The notes under the pieces: generated by a model
Databases searched by the model: none
Told to the model about the DNA's origin: nothing
What the model saw: the letters and a program-made list of their open reading frames with translations, nothing else
Made by a program: the position numbers and the translations under genes
Assembly (NCBI GenBank): GCA_947495035.1
Contig: CANLXI010000029.1
Location: 1-64,000, forward strand
DNA length: 64,000 nt
Source: an uncultured Granulosicoccus sp.
Lineage (GTDB): Bacteria; Pseudomonadota; Gammaproteobacteria; Granulosicoccales; Granulosicoccaceae
Direction of reading: 5' to 3'
In this document: positions 9,640-18,218 of the stretch, in pieces
Layout of the letters: each line of letters starts with the position of its first letter
How positions within the stretch are numbered: the stretch's first letter is position 1

Positions 9640-11600
9640 TGTTTTTCCTCTGATGCCTGGCTGGCTGATTCGAGTAATTCCATGCTCTCAAGCAATTTCT
9701 CTTCCGCATTGTCCACTTCCTGTCGCGCAGCAAGCTCTTCTGCGAGCAGGTCGGTCAATTCCGCTTTCCTGTCCTCATTGTATAGTCCTTCATCGGACAG
9801 CTTCTCACGCACCATTGCCAGACGGTTACTCGCCTTGTCCAGGATTCTTTCGCTATCGGCAACGGCACGGCTCAAGGGTGCCAGTCGCGTTCGACGTTCC
9901 GCCTCCAGGCGCTTCTGCGTACGCCGATCCGGAACCGCAGGTGCATTGACTGCCACGGCGTTGCCTGCTTGACCTGTGGCGGATGAACCGGCGTCGGTCT
10001 CTGACACCTGATCCGACTCTGAAGCCATACTCTGCCGTTGATTGGCAAGCCAGCGGGCATAGCCATCAAGATCATCATCAAAGGGCTTCAACTCACCGCC
10101 TGCCACCAGCCACAAGTCGTCGACCACTGCCCGCAGCATCGTTCTGTCGTGTGATATCACCAGCAAGGCACCTTCGAAAGCCACCAGTGCATCGGCCAGG
10201 GCCTGTCGCATGACAATGTCGAGATGATTGGTAGGTTCATCCAGCAGCAGCAGATTCGGTCGTGACTGAACGATCAAAGACAGCGCCAGGCGGGCACGTT
10301 CACCACCTGACAGTGTGCCGGTAATCTGCAAGGCACGTTCGCCGGAAAAGCCGAATGTGCCGAGAAAAGTCCGAGCCTGGGTTTCACTCAACGTCGGATC
10401 ATGACTCATCAGCGCCTGCAGCGGCGTCTGATCGCCGCGCAGCTGATCGACCTGATGCTGTGCGAAATAGCCGATTCGCAGCTTCTGTGCCGGCACACGA
10501 TTTCCCGATTGCAATGCCAGGGAACCGACCAGAGCCTTTACCAGAGTGGATTTACCCGCGCCATTCACGCCCAGCAATCCGATGCGATCACCGCTCTGCA
10601 CGGTCAGGTTGACCTTGTTCAGTACCGTGGTCTCTGCATAACCCAGATCGGCCTTCTGCAGCACCACCAACGGACTCGGCATGGTATCGGGCGTGCGAAA
10701 TCCGAAGGTGAACGGCGAGTCGGGACGTACGGCCTGGGTTTCACCCAGCCGCTCGAGCATCTTCAGGCGACTTTGCGCCTGTCGCGCCTTGCTGGCCTTG
10801 GCGCGGAAGCGATCGACAAACCCCTGCAACTCGCGACGTCGCGCCTGCGCCTTCTCATGGGCGGCCTGCTGGTTGACGAGACGCGCAGCACGCCAGCGCT
10901 CGAAGGCGGTGTAATTGCCGCTGACCAGTGTCACTTCCCCGGATTCGATATGCAGGGTCATGTTGGTTACGGCATCGAGAAATTCACGATCGTGAGATAC
11001 CAGAATGAGCGTTCCCTCTCGTTGCCGCAGCCAGCTTTCCAGCCACAACACGGCATCCAGATCCAGATGGTTGGTTGGCTCATCCAGCAGCAACAGCTCA
11101 TTGGGGCTCATCAGTGCCTGCCCGAGGTTGAGCCGCATGCGCCATCCGCCTGAAAATCGCGATACCGGCCACTGGTGCTGCTGTGTGGCAAAACCCAGAC
11201 CGTTGAGCAATGCGCCGGCACGGGAATGCACGGTATAGCCTCCGGCCTGTTCAAGATCTGCCAACAGGCTCGCCAGGCGCTCACCCTGGTCATCCGGACA
11301 AGCCTCGATGGCAGACTGCAGGGAGCGGATACGCTCATCGCCGTCGATGACATAGTCCAGTGCAGAACGATCGGAGGACGGCGTTTCCTGCGCTACATGC
11401 GTGATACCCACCTGTTGCTGCAGACTGATGCTGCCGGTGTCCGGCTCGAGGCCGCCACGTATCATCGCGAACAGGCTCGATTTGCCTGTGCCATTGGCGC
11501 CGGTCAAGCCGACTTTCTGGCCAGCATGTATCACGAAGTCGACATCGCCGAACAGGCGTTTACCGTCGCGTCTACAGGCGACATCATTGAAACTGAGCAT
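9636..11600 (-). CDS. ABC-F family ATPase (YheS/Uup-like)
   Basis: A 654-residue protein with two ABC ATPase domains and no membrane spans, the form of ABC-F proteins that act on ribosomes. The first domain has GANGTGKS at 34-41, FSGGW and LLLLDEPTNHLD; the second has GVNGAGKST, LSGGERARL and a second LLLLDEPTNHLD. The linker between them carries the Arg/Lys-rich P-site tRNA interaction helix (RFRAKASKARQAQSR). The C-terminal 120 residues are a charged coiled coil. Length and order fit YheS better than EttA. Resistance versus housekeeping function cannot be read from sequence. It is the first gene of a pair with the barrel protein. Confidence 0.9.
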   Translation of the reverse strand: MLSFNDVACRRDGKRLFGDVDFVIHAGQKVGLTGANGTGKSSLFAMIRGGLEPDTGSISLQQQVGITHVAQETPSSDRSALDYVIDGDERIRSLQSAIEACPDDQGERLASLLADLEQAGGYTVHSRAGALLNGLGFATQQHQWPVSRFSGGWRMRLNLGQALMSPNELLLLDEPTNHLDLDAVLWLESWLRQREGTLILVSHDREFLDAVTNMTLHIESGEVTLVSGNYTAFERWRAARLVNQQAAHEKAQARRRELQGFVDRFRAKASKARQAQSRLKMLERLGETQAVRPDSPFTFGFRTPDTMPSPLVVLQKADLGYAETTVLNKVNLTVQSGDRIGLLGVNGAGKSTLVKALVGSLALQSGNRVPAQKLRIGYFAQHQVDQLRGDQTPLQALMSHDPTLSETQARTFLGTFGFSGERALQITGTLSGGERARLALSLIVQSRPNLLLLDEPTNHLDIVMRQALADALVAFEGALLVISHDRTMLRAVVDDLWLVAGGELKPFDDDLDGYARWLANQRQSMASESDQVSETDAGSSATGQAGNAVAVNAPAVPDRRTQKRLEAERRTRLAPLSRAVADSERILDKASNRLAMVREKLSDEGLYNEDRKAELTDLLAEELAARQEVDNAEEKLLESMELLESASQASEEKQ

Positions 11601-11762
11601 GCCCGCATTTTACGCACTCCTGAGCCGCAAGGACTCATTCGTTTGCTGAAGCGTTCCATGACACGATGTTTCACCGACGACAAAGGCGCTGTCCCGCTAC
11701 CTCACGCGGGGCCCGACAACGCTTCTGCTATCATCCGCAGCATCACACCGGAGAACATTATC

Positions 11763-12362
11763 GTGATCAGCAAGTCCTTTCGAACCCTTTGTGTCCTGAC
11801 AGCCCTGGTCATGCTCAGCGGTTGCGGTATCAACAACATCCCCACCTATGACGAAGCGGTCAACGGTCGCTGGAGCGAAGTCCAGAACCAGTACAAGCGA
11901 CGTGCAGACCTGATTCCCAACCTGGTCAATACCGTTGAAGGGTTTGCCTCTCAGGAGCGCGATGTGCTCACCGAAGTCACCGAGGCCCGCACGCGTGTTT
12001 CACAGATGAACATCTCTCCGGAAATTCTGACAAACCCGGAAGCCTTCCAGCAGTTCCAGGCCAATCAGGGCGCACTGAGCTCTGCCCTGCAACGTCTGAT
12101 GGTGGTCGTTGAAGCCTACCCCGACCTGAAGTCGAACGAGAATTTTCTGGCACTTCAACAACAGCTGGAAGGCACGGAGAACCGGATCAGTGTCGCTCGA
12201 CGAGACTACATCCAGGCGGTACAGACCTACAATACGGAGCTGCGCACGATCCCCGGTCGCTGGTGGCATCGTTTCATGTATTCGGACATGCAGCCCAAGG
12301 AGAATTTCACGATCAGCGAAGCTGATGCCGTCAATCCGACAGTTGAATTCAACAGCAACTGA
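11763..12362 (+). CDS. LemA family lipoprotein
   Basis: A 199-residue protein beginning with a lipoprotein signal whose lipobox is LSGC, so Cys about residue 19 should be lipidated. The rest is the all-helical LemA fold, with the hallmark stretch GRWSEVQNQYKRRADLIPNLV after the signal. LemA proteins are envelope proteins of unclear function. The start is the GTG at 11763, nine bases after a GGAG site; the open frame upstream runs into the ABC-F gene on the other strand and is not coding. It heads a lemA-TPM-TPM cluster. Confidence 0.92.
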   Translation: MISKSFRTLCVLTALVMLSGCGINNIPTYDEAVNGRWSEVQNQYKRRADLIPNLVNTVEGFASQERDVLTEVTEARTRVSQMNISPEILTNPEAFQQFQANQGALSSALQRLMVVVEAYPDLKSNENFLALQQQLEGTENRISVARRDYIQAVQTYNTELRTIPGRWWHRFMYSDMQPKENFTISEADAVNPTVEFNSN

Positions 12363-12406
12363 TTTCGGCAGCACACGCCGCCTCCTTCCGGCTCGGGCAG
12401 ATAGAC

Positions 12407-13333
12407 ATGGCTGCAATCTCGATCACTTCCACCACGAGTACGAATTTCGCAAGCCCGGTCCGTCTGCTGCTTGCGCTTTACCTGCTGTGTCTTGCCGGCC
12501 TGGTGCAGGCGCAGGCCGATTTTCCAGTGCTGACCGGTCGAGTCGTGGATCAGGCAGAGCTGCTGAATGCTTCGGAAGAGACTTCGCTGACCGCCCAACT
12601 CGAAGCACATGAGCAGGAAACCGGTAATCAGCTGGTCATCGCAACCATCACATCACTCGATGGTCGAGACATCGCGGACTATGCCAACCGCCTGGGCCGT
12701 TTCTGGCAGATCGGCACATCCGAGAATGACAACGGCGTATTGCTGCTGGTGGCCCCGAATGAACGCAAGGTGCGCATCGAGGTCGGTTACGGACTGGAAG
12801 GAGCCCTGACCGATTCCCTGTCCAGCATCATCATCCAGCGCGAGATACTGCCCGCCTTCCGCCAGGGCAGCTTTTCGACCGGCATCCAGCAAGGTGTCGA
12901 TGCCATATTGCAGGCAATCCGGGGCGAATACACTGCCGCGGAGAGTGGTGGCAAGCAACGTCGATCCGACTCCGTCAGTCGTCAGATCGGTAATTTCATA
13001 CCACTGATATTCATTGCCATGGTGGGAGTCCCGCACCTGCTCCGCAAGACGGGCCATCGCAAGGCTGCCAACGGCGCCTTTCCGGCAGGTTTTGCGGGAC
13101 TGGCGGTCACACTGGGCTCGGGCAACCTTCTGATCGGCCTGGCGGCAGCGGTTGTCGCCTTTCTCTTTGTCTACTTCATGGGCTCTGGCAAGGGCGGTGG
13201 CGGTACCGGCAGAACCCGCCGTACCGGGCATATCGGAGGCGGCGGCTTTCGTGGTGGCGGCAGCCTGGGAGGCGGCGGTTTCAGTGGTGGTGGTGGCAGC
13301 TTTGGCGGCGGCGGTGCATCCGGGGGATGGTAG
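12407..13333 (+). CDS. TPM domain protein, YgcG type, with glycine-rich tail
   Basis: A 308-residue exported protein. A signal peptide (about 1-36, ending VQAQA) leads to a TPM domain at 38-170 (LTGRVVDQAELL, then VLLLVAPNERKVRIEVGYGLEG), one or two membrane spans at about 200-260, and a tail of nearly pure Gly, Ser and Phe (GGGGFRGGG type). TPM domains occur in photosystem II repair proteins and in bacterial YgcG proteins, some with phosphatase activity. The pairing with LemA is widely conserved, suggesting one membrane-associated complex, but its job is unproven. Confidence 0.88.
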   Translation: MAAISITSTTSTNFASPVRLLLALYLLCLAGLVQAQADFPVLTGRVVDQAELLNASEETSLTAQLEAHEQETGNQLVIATITSLDGRDIADYANRLGRFWQIGTSENDNGVLLLVAPNERKVRIEVGYGLEGALTDSLSSIIIQREILPAFRQGSFSTGIQQGVDAILQAIRGEYTAAESGGKQRRSDSVSRQIGNFIPLIFIAMVGVPHLLRKTGHRKAANGAFPAGFAGLAVTLGSGNLLIGLAAAVVAFLFVYFMGSGKGGGGTGRTRRTGHIGGGGFRGGGSLGGGGFSGGGGSFGGGGASGGW

Positions 13334-13357
13334 GCGTGAGTGTGGAGAACAGCTGAC

Positions 13358-14017
13358 ATGGCGTTTCTGAACGATGCGGAAAAAGAGAGACTGGCCGACA
13401 AGATCCGGCAGACAGAATCGCGTACCCATGCCGAAGTCGTGACCGTCATTGCACAACAGAGCGACGGTTACCGATACATTCCCATGCTGTGGGCTGCATT
13501 GCTCGCCCTGAGTGTTCCGGGGTTGCATTACCTCTGGAACAGCATTGCCGGCAGCGCCTGGACGGTTCAGGATTCCGACCTTGCCTCCGCTACCTGGACC
13601 TGGCTCTATCCGGCACAGGTTCTGACCTTTCTCGGTCTGGGGGTGCTGTTCCAGTTGCCTCAGGCAAGGCTCTGGATGATTCCTCGCTCCGTCAAGCAAC
13701 AACGAGCGGCTCGCCACGCTCGTGAGCAGTTCTTTCTGCAGAAACTGCATCTGACTCGAGAACGCACCGGAGTATTGATATTCGTATCGGTCGCCGAGCA
13801 CTATGTCGAGATCATCGTCGATACCGGCGTGGCCGAAGTGATCGACAATCAGCGCTGGGAGGCAATCGTGCAGGGTTTCATCGCGCAGGTGCAACGAGGT
13901 GATATCGCTGCCGGCTTTGATGGTGCGCTTGATCAGTGCCAGACGCTGTTATGGGAACACTTCCCCGCCCCCGAGGGCAATCCGGATGAACTGCCGAATC
14001 ACCTGATAGAAGTCTGA
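13358..14017 (+). CDS. TPM domain membrane protein
   Basis: A 219-residue second TPM protein. It lacks a signal peptide: the N-terminus (FLNDAEKERLADKIRQTESRTHAEVVTVIA) is the start of the TPM fold. Two membrane spans at about 45-62 and 80-105 interrupt it, and the second half (ERTGVLIFVSVAEHYVEIIVDTGVAEVID) completes it. The chosen ATG follows a GGAG site by 11 bases; a GTG 18 bases upstream is possible. It lies 24 bases after the glycine-rich TPM protein, so lemA and both TPM genes form one operon. Function unknown. Confidence 0.87.
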   Translation: MAFLNDAEKERLADKIRQTESRTHAEVVTVIAQQSDGYRYIPMLWAALLALSVPGLHYLWNSIAGSAWTVQDSDLASATWTWLYPAQVLTFLGLGVLFQLPQARLWMIPRSVKQQRAARHAREQFFLQKLHLTRERTGVLIFVSVAEHYVEIIVDTGVAEVIDNQRWEAIVQGFIAQVQRGDIAAGFDGALDQCQTLLWEHFPAPEGNPDELPNHLIEV

Positions 14018-15312
14018 GGCCGTTTCCCGGCAACCTCACCTGCCAACAGAAATGTCAGAAATGCCAGCGGAGCCAGACACAGCAGCGCGATTCGCAAGCC
14101 GAGCAGTTCGGAAACAAAACCGATCACGGGTGGCGCGACCAGAAAGGCACTGAAGGAAATCATGTTCAGCGAGGCCACATTCCCTGCCGAAGACCTGCCA
14201 GGGCGATTGGCCGCAGCACTCACCGCCAGAGGAAACACGATGGCAACCCCCGCTCCGGACAACGCTGCGGCGACAAAGGCCCAGGGTGTAGACGGTGCCA
14301 GAGCGAACATCGTGATCCCCACACAAGCTGCCAGTCCTGACACCTTCACGATCAATTCATCCCCGTAACGAGTCGCCAGCCAGTCTCCGGAGAGACGTAC
14401 CGCGGCCATGACCAGCGAGAAGGACGAGTAGGCCACGGCAATGACCAGAGGTCCGGCGGCCAGCACGTCACGCATGAATACGGCAGACCAGTCGATGAAG
14501 GCCCCCTCCACCATCATGATGCCCAGTGGCATGAGACACAGCAGCACCATGGCAGAAGATGGCAAGGTGAACAGACCTGCGCCAGCGCCATCATCGGCCA
14601 GTTCCGGCAGGCGTGGCTCCTTCGGCGTCAATCCACTTTCCTCTGCCAGTGCTGCCTCGGCAAGACGGTCCTGATCGCCTGTCCACGCAGCATCCTCGGC
14701 TGACACCCCATACGGGCGACCGCCAAGACGGGGCAAGGCGGTAGCGGCCAGGTATCCGCAAAGCGCGATCAGCGGCATGACCAACAGAAAATGCATGGAC
14801 ACGGAAAAACCGGCTTGCGCCAGTGCTCCACCCATCAGGGCACCGAACATGGTCCCCAGACTCCAGAATCCATGACACCGGGACATCAGGCGCTTGCCTG
14901 CCACGCGTTCGATTCGCGCTGCCTCGGTATTCATCGCCGTTTCGATCATGCCGATTGCCAGCCCGCTCAGAATCAGCGCCACACTGAGTTGCAGGAATGT
15001 GGCGGCCAGAGCCGGTCCCACGAAGAGAATGGCCCACAGGGGCAGGAAAATCCGACAGGCATTGCGCAGTCCGGACCACTCGACAATACGCCCTGCCACG
15101 GAGAATCCGATCAGTGTGCCCAATGGCATCATCAGAAGCGCCAGCCCCAGACTGCCATCCGACAGACCGAGTGCGTTCTTGATATCAGGTATGCGCGGAA
15201 TCCACTGACCGAGGACCGAGGACTCGAAGAAAAACACACCGAAGATGGCCAGAGAGGCCTTGCGCGACTGCATGGAAAACGTGCCAGAAGAGACGACGAG
15301 GCCCCGCAGCAT
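13999..15312 (-). CDS. MFS transporter
   Basis: A 437-residue carrier with about 12 hydrophobic spans and a polar central loop at about 205-235, the usual two-by-six plan of the major facilitator superfamily. It resembles the YbjJ/FucP-like subgroup: GQWIPRIPDIKNALGLSDGSLG near the first loop is typical of it. The substrate cannot be told. The first ATG is used here; a second at 15271-15273 would remove 13 residues. Its 3' end overlaps the end of the second TPM gene on the other strand by 19 bases. A strong hairpin lies between it and galU upstream. Confidence 0.85.
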   Translation of the reverse strand: MLRGLVVSSGTFSMQSRKASLAIFGVFFFESSVLGQWIPRIPDIKNALGLSDGSLGLALLMMPLGTLIGFSVAGRIVEWSGLRNACRIFLPLWAILFVGPALAATFLQLSVALILSGLAIGMIETAMNTEAARIERVAGKRLMSRCHGFWSLGTMFGALMGGALAQAGFSVSMHFLLVMPLIALCGYLAATALPRLGGRPYGVSAEDAAWTGDQDRLAEAALAEESGLTPKEPRLPELADDGAGAGLFTLPSSAMVLLCLMPLGIMMVEGAFIDWSAVFMRDVLAAGPLVIAVAYSSFSLVMAAVRLSGDWLATRYGDELIVKVSGLAACVGITMFALAPSTPWAFVAAALSGAGVAIVFPLAVSAAANRPGRSSAGNVASLNMISFSAFLVAPPVIGFVSELLGLRIALLCLAPLAFLTFLLAGEVAGKRPQTSIR

Positions 15313-15325
15313 ACTCTCTTGACGA

Positions 15326-15360
15326 CTTCGCAGTCACAATCCGAGCTTGTGACTGCGAAG
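15326..15360. terminator. Perfect 14-bp hairpin between galU and the MFS gene
   Basis: Arms 15326-15339 and 15347-15360 are exact complements around a seven-base loop. On the minus strand it lies after galU and 14 bases before the MFS start codon. It lacks a T-tract, so it could end the galU transcript or shape the leader of the MFS mRNA. Confidence 0.55.
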
Positions 15361-15430
15361 CAGGATCGGACGGGTTCTGTCCTGAATCAGCAAACCGTCG
15401 CCGTGATCGCCGTGACGACCCGCTTGTTCA

Positions 15431-16342
15431 TCACTTCTTGAGGGCGACAACCTTCTGGTCTTCGCGAGCACTGAGCGTATTCAGGAATTCGCGAAATTCA
15501 ACGCCGACTTCCTCATGCTCCAGAGCAAATTCCACCTGCGCTTTCAGATAACCGAGCTTGCTGCCACAGTCGAAGCGGCGACCCTTGAAGTTGTACGACA
15601 GTACGCGCTGCTCCTTGAGCAGATCGGCAATCGCATCAGTCAGTTGAATCTCGTTACCGGCACCGCGCTTGGTATTTTCCAACAATTCGAAAATTCGCGG
15701 CGTCAGAATGTAGCGTCCCACGACAGCCTGATTGCTGGGCGCCTTGTCCACCGGAGGTTTTTCGATGATGCCCGACACTTCCATGAGGCCCGGCTTGACC
15801 ACCACGCCGTCCACGATACCGTAGGAGCTGACGTCTTCCTTCGGCACCTGTTCGGTACCCAGAATGGAGCAATGCTGAAAATTGAACAGGTCCACCATCT
15901 GGCTGAGACAAGGCTTTTCGTTGTCACCGGCATTGATCAGATCATCCGCCAGGATGACGGCAAAGGGCTCGTCATTCACCACGGGGCGTGCGCACAACAC
16001 CGCATGGCCCAGGCCCAGCGCCTGCGATTGACGTATGAATACACAATTGACATGACTCGGCAGAATGCTGCGCAGTACCTCGAGCATCTTGTCCTTGGAT
16101 TTGGCTTCGAGCTCGCGCTCCAGCTCGTAGGCCGTGTCGAAATGATCCTCGATCGAGCGCTTGTTGCGGCCCGTAACGAAGATGAGCGTGTCGACACCCG
16201 CAGCTACTGCTTCCTCTGCCGCATACTGGATGAGAGGTTTGTCCACTACCGGCAACATTTCCTTCGGATTGGCCTTGGTTGCCGGCAGAAAACGCGTGCC
16301 CATGCCTGCTACCGGAAATACTGCCTTCTTGATCGCTTTCAT
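15431..16342 (-). CDS. galU: UTP-glucose-1-phosphate uridylyltransferase
   Basis: A 303-residue nucleotidyltransferase that makes UDP-glucose, a precursor of LPS, capsule and glycolipid sugars. The nucleotide-binding signature [20 protein letters not shown] is at 13-32, and ILADDLI marks the metal-binding Asp region. Length matches GalU of gammaproteobacteria, and the C-terminal GCGSKLGYL-type motif (here [11 protein letters not shown]) is complete. It is divergent from the ferredoxin gene and has its own likely promoter in the 143-bp gap. Confidence 0.96.
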   Translation of the reverse strand: MKAIKKAVFPVAGMGTRFLPATKANPKEMLPVVDKPLIQYAAEEAVAAGVDTLIFVTGRNKRSIEDHFDTAYELERELEAKSKDKMLEVLRSILPSHVNCVFIRQSQALGLGHAVLCARPVVNDEPFAVILADDLINAGDNEKPCLSQMVDLFNFQHCSILGTEQVPKEDVSSYGIVDGVVVKPGLMEVSGIIEKPPVDKAPSNQAVVGRYILTPRIFELLENTKRGAGNEIQLTDAIADLLKEQRVLSYNFKGRRFDCGSKLGYLKAQVEFALEHEEVGVEFREFLNTLSAREDQKVVALKK

Positions 16343-16485
16343 AATGTTTTATAGATCCATTCCGATGACTGCCCTGGTGTCCCTACGGTATCATCGGGTG
16401 TTAAGGAGCAACACACGTGGGTCATACCAAAACCCGCGAATTTGCTAATATTTGCAACAGTCAAGCCAAAAAAAGAGACCTGCTC

Positions 16486-16809
16486 ATGACCTTCGTGGTT
16501 ACCGAAAACTGCATCAAGTGCAAGTACACCGATTGCGTGGAAGTCTGCCCTGTCGACTGTTTCCATGAAGGTCCCAATTTTCTGGTCATCGATCCCGAAG
16601 AGTGCATCGACTGCTCATTGTGCGAGCCTGAATGCCCGATTGACGCCATCGTTGCCGAAGAGGACATGAAACCCGAAGATGAGCCCTTTCTGGCGCTCAA
16701 TGCCGAACTATCGGCCGTATGGCCGGTCATCACTGTACAGAAAGATCCTCCGGCAGATGCGAAGGAGTGGGAGGGCAAGACCGACAAATTGCAATATCTG
16801 GAGCGTTGA
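16486..16809 (+). CDS. fdxA: Seven-iron ferredoxin FdxA
   Basis: A 107-residue electron carrier with one 3Fe-4S and one 4Fe-4S cluster. Nine cysteines at 9, 12, 17, 21, 25, 40, 43, 46 and 50 match Azotobacter ferredoxin I, including the extra Cys 25, and the long C-terminal tail is typical. The ATG at 16486 gives exactly the family length; 23 extra upstream codons in frame are not needed. Redox partners are not evident from the neighbours. It is transcribed alone, opposite to galU. Confidence 0.95.
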   Translation: MTFVVTENCIKCKYTDCVEVCPVDCFHEGPNFLVIDPEECIDCSLCEPECPIDAIVAEEDMKPEDEPFLALNAELSAVWPVITVQKDPPADAKEWEGKTDKLQYLER

Positions 16810-16846
16810 TCCATACAGCCTGACTGTTTTCAGCTATCCCTATCAT

Positions 16847-16881
16847 CTGCCCGTTACGTGCATGACACGTTCCACGGGCAG
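16847..16881. terminator. Imperfect hairpin after fdxA
   Basis: Outer arms ctgcccg and cgggcag with an inner acgtg/cacgt stem form a 35-base hairpin 38 bases past the fdxA stop. It has no T-tract. It may also serve the leftward alr transcript, which ends at 17021. Confidence 0.4.
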
Positions 16882-17020
16882 TCAGAGTTGAGGCTCAGAA
16901 GGTACCCGAAGCTGGAACGGGAGCGATTCAGGTCCGACTGTCACGACAACGAAGGTTAGGATACCCAGAGTTTCATGAGCAGGGTGTTGCAAAAAAGTAA
17001 AAAACAGTACTGAACTCTGG

Positions 17021-18202
17021 TCACCTATCGATATAGATGCGCTTGCCACGAATCGATGTCAGCAATTCATAGCTGATGGTACCGGCGGCTCTGGCCAGTT
17101 CATCGATCGGATTGTTCTTTCCCCACAACTCCACTGCGTCGCCCACTCGCGCCTCCGGAACCTGGCGCAGATCAACAGCAAACGAATCCATCGATACCCG
17201 TCCGACCACAGGGCATTGGCATCCGGCAATGCTCACACGGGCAGATTCATCCAGAACCCTGGGGATGCCATCTCGATAACCCGCTGCCACGTAACCGATG
17301 GGCATGTCTTCCGGGCACCGCCATGCCTGCGCATACCCGATGCCGGCTCCTCGCTTCATGAGTTTCACGGAGATCAATGGCGCCTCCACGGTCATGACCG
17401 GATGCAGCACAACGTCATTGGCCAGCTCACGATCCAGCGGATTGCATCCGTACAGCATGATACCTGGCCGCGCCCAGTCGGCTCGACTGATCGGCCATGC
17501 CAGTACGGCTGCGGAATTGGCCATGGAGCGTTGCAGCGCCATGGGCGGCTGCACGCCGTTGAACCGGCTGACCTGTTGCTCGGTGAACGGATTGCCGGTT
17601 TCATCAGCACAGGCAAAGTGGGTCATCAAACCTGACCAGAACACCTTGTCGTCTGAAGCCAGAATGCGAGCGGCCTCCTCCGGCTGGAAACCCAGGCGAC
17701 CCATACCGCTGTCGACCTTCAACCAGGCGCGCAATTCACCGCAATCGGGATGTTGCCGGAACCATTCGTACTGATGCCGATCATGTATCACTGGCCAGAA
17801 CTGATGCCGCTTCATCTGCGATGCGGATTCCCCGTTCTGCGGCCCTTGCAGAACCAGTATCGCCTGACGAATGCCGGACTGACGAAGTTCGAGCGCCTCT
17901 TCCAGTGTCACGACGGCAAAGCCATCAGCCACTGCGACGGTTGGCTCATTGGTCGCCGATGCCGGTTCACTGTACTGACGCTTCGAGGCTCGCGGTGACA
18001 ATGCATGTGCGACGGCCACCGCTCCGTGCCCATAGGCATCGGCCTTGATGGTGGCAAACTGCCGGCAACCGCCGCTCAGTCGTCGGGCTGTGGCCAGATT
18101 CTGACGCAAGGCCGGCAGATTGACCGTGATGGTGACCGACCGTCTGTTCAAGTCCGCGGACCCTTGACCCAATTCGCGTGAAGCCATGAATTCATGTGCC
18201 AT
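17021..18202 (-). CDS. alr: Alanine racemase
   Basis: A 393-residue PLP enzyme that interconverts L- and D-alanine for peptidoglycan. The PLP lysine is K53 in ATIKADAYGHG, and the second catalytic residue is the Tyr in GAGIGYAQAW. RVSMDSFAVD matches the conserved C-terminal domain. The region around residues 70-90 (RASKRQYSEPASATNEP) looks like an insert relative to E. coli Alr. The ATG at 18200-18202 lies 16 bases after the dnaB stop; dnaB-alr is a conserved pair in gammaproteobacteria. Confidence 0.95.
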   Translation of the reverse strand: MAHEFMASRELGQGSADLNRRSVTITVNLPALRQNLATARRLSGGCRQFATIKADAYGHGAVAVAHALSPRASKRQYSEPASATNEPTVAVADGFAVVTLEEALELRQSGIRQAILVLQGPQNGESASQMKRHQFWPVIHDRHQYEWFRQHPDCGELRAWLKVDSGMGRLGFQPEEAARILASDDKVFWSGLMTHFACADETGNPFTEQQVSRFNGVQPPMALQRSMANSAAVLAWPISRADWARPGIMLYGCNPLDRELANDVVLHPVMTVEAPLISVKLMKRGAGIGYAQAWRCPEDMPIGYVAAGYRDGIPRVLDESARVSIAGCQCPVVGRVSMDSFAVDLRQVPEARVGDAVELWGKNNPIDELARAAGTISYELLTSIRGKRIYIDR

Positions 18203-18218
18203 CAAACGTTACCACCCA

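Noticed and set aside
11175-11762. Upstream extension of the LemA frame by 196 codons
   Set aside because: It lies over the ABC-F gene on the opposite strand; the GTG with lipoprotein signal is a natural start.
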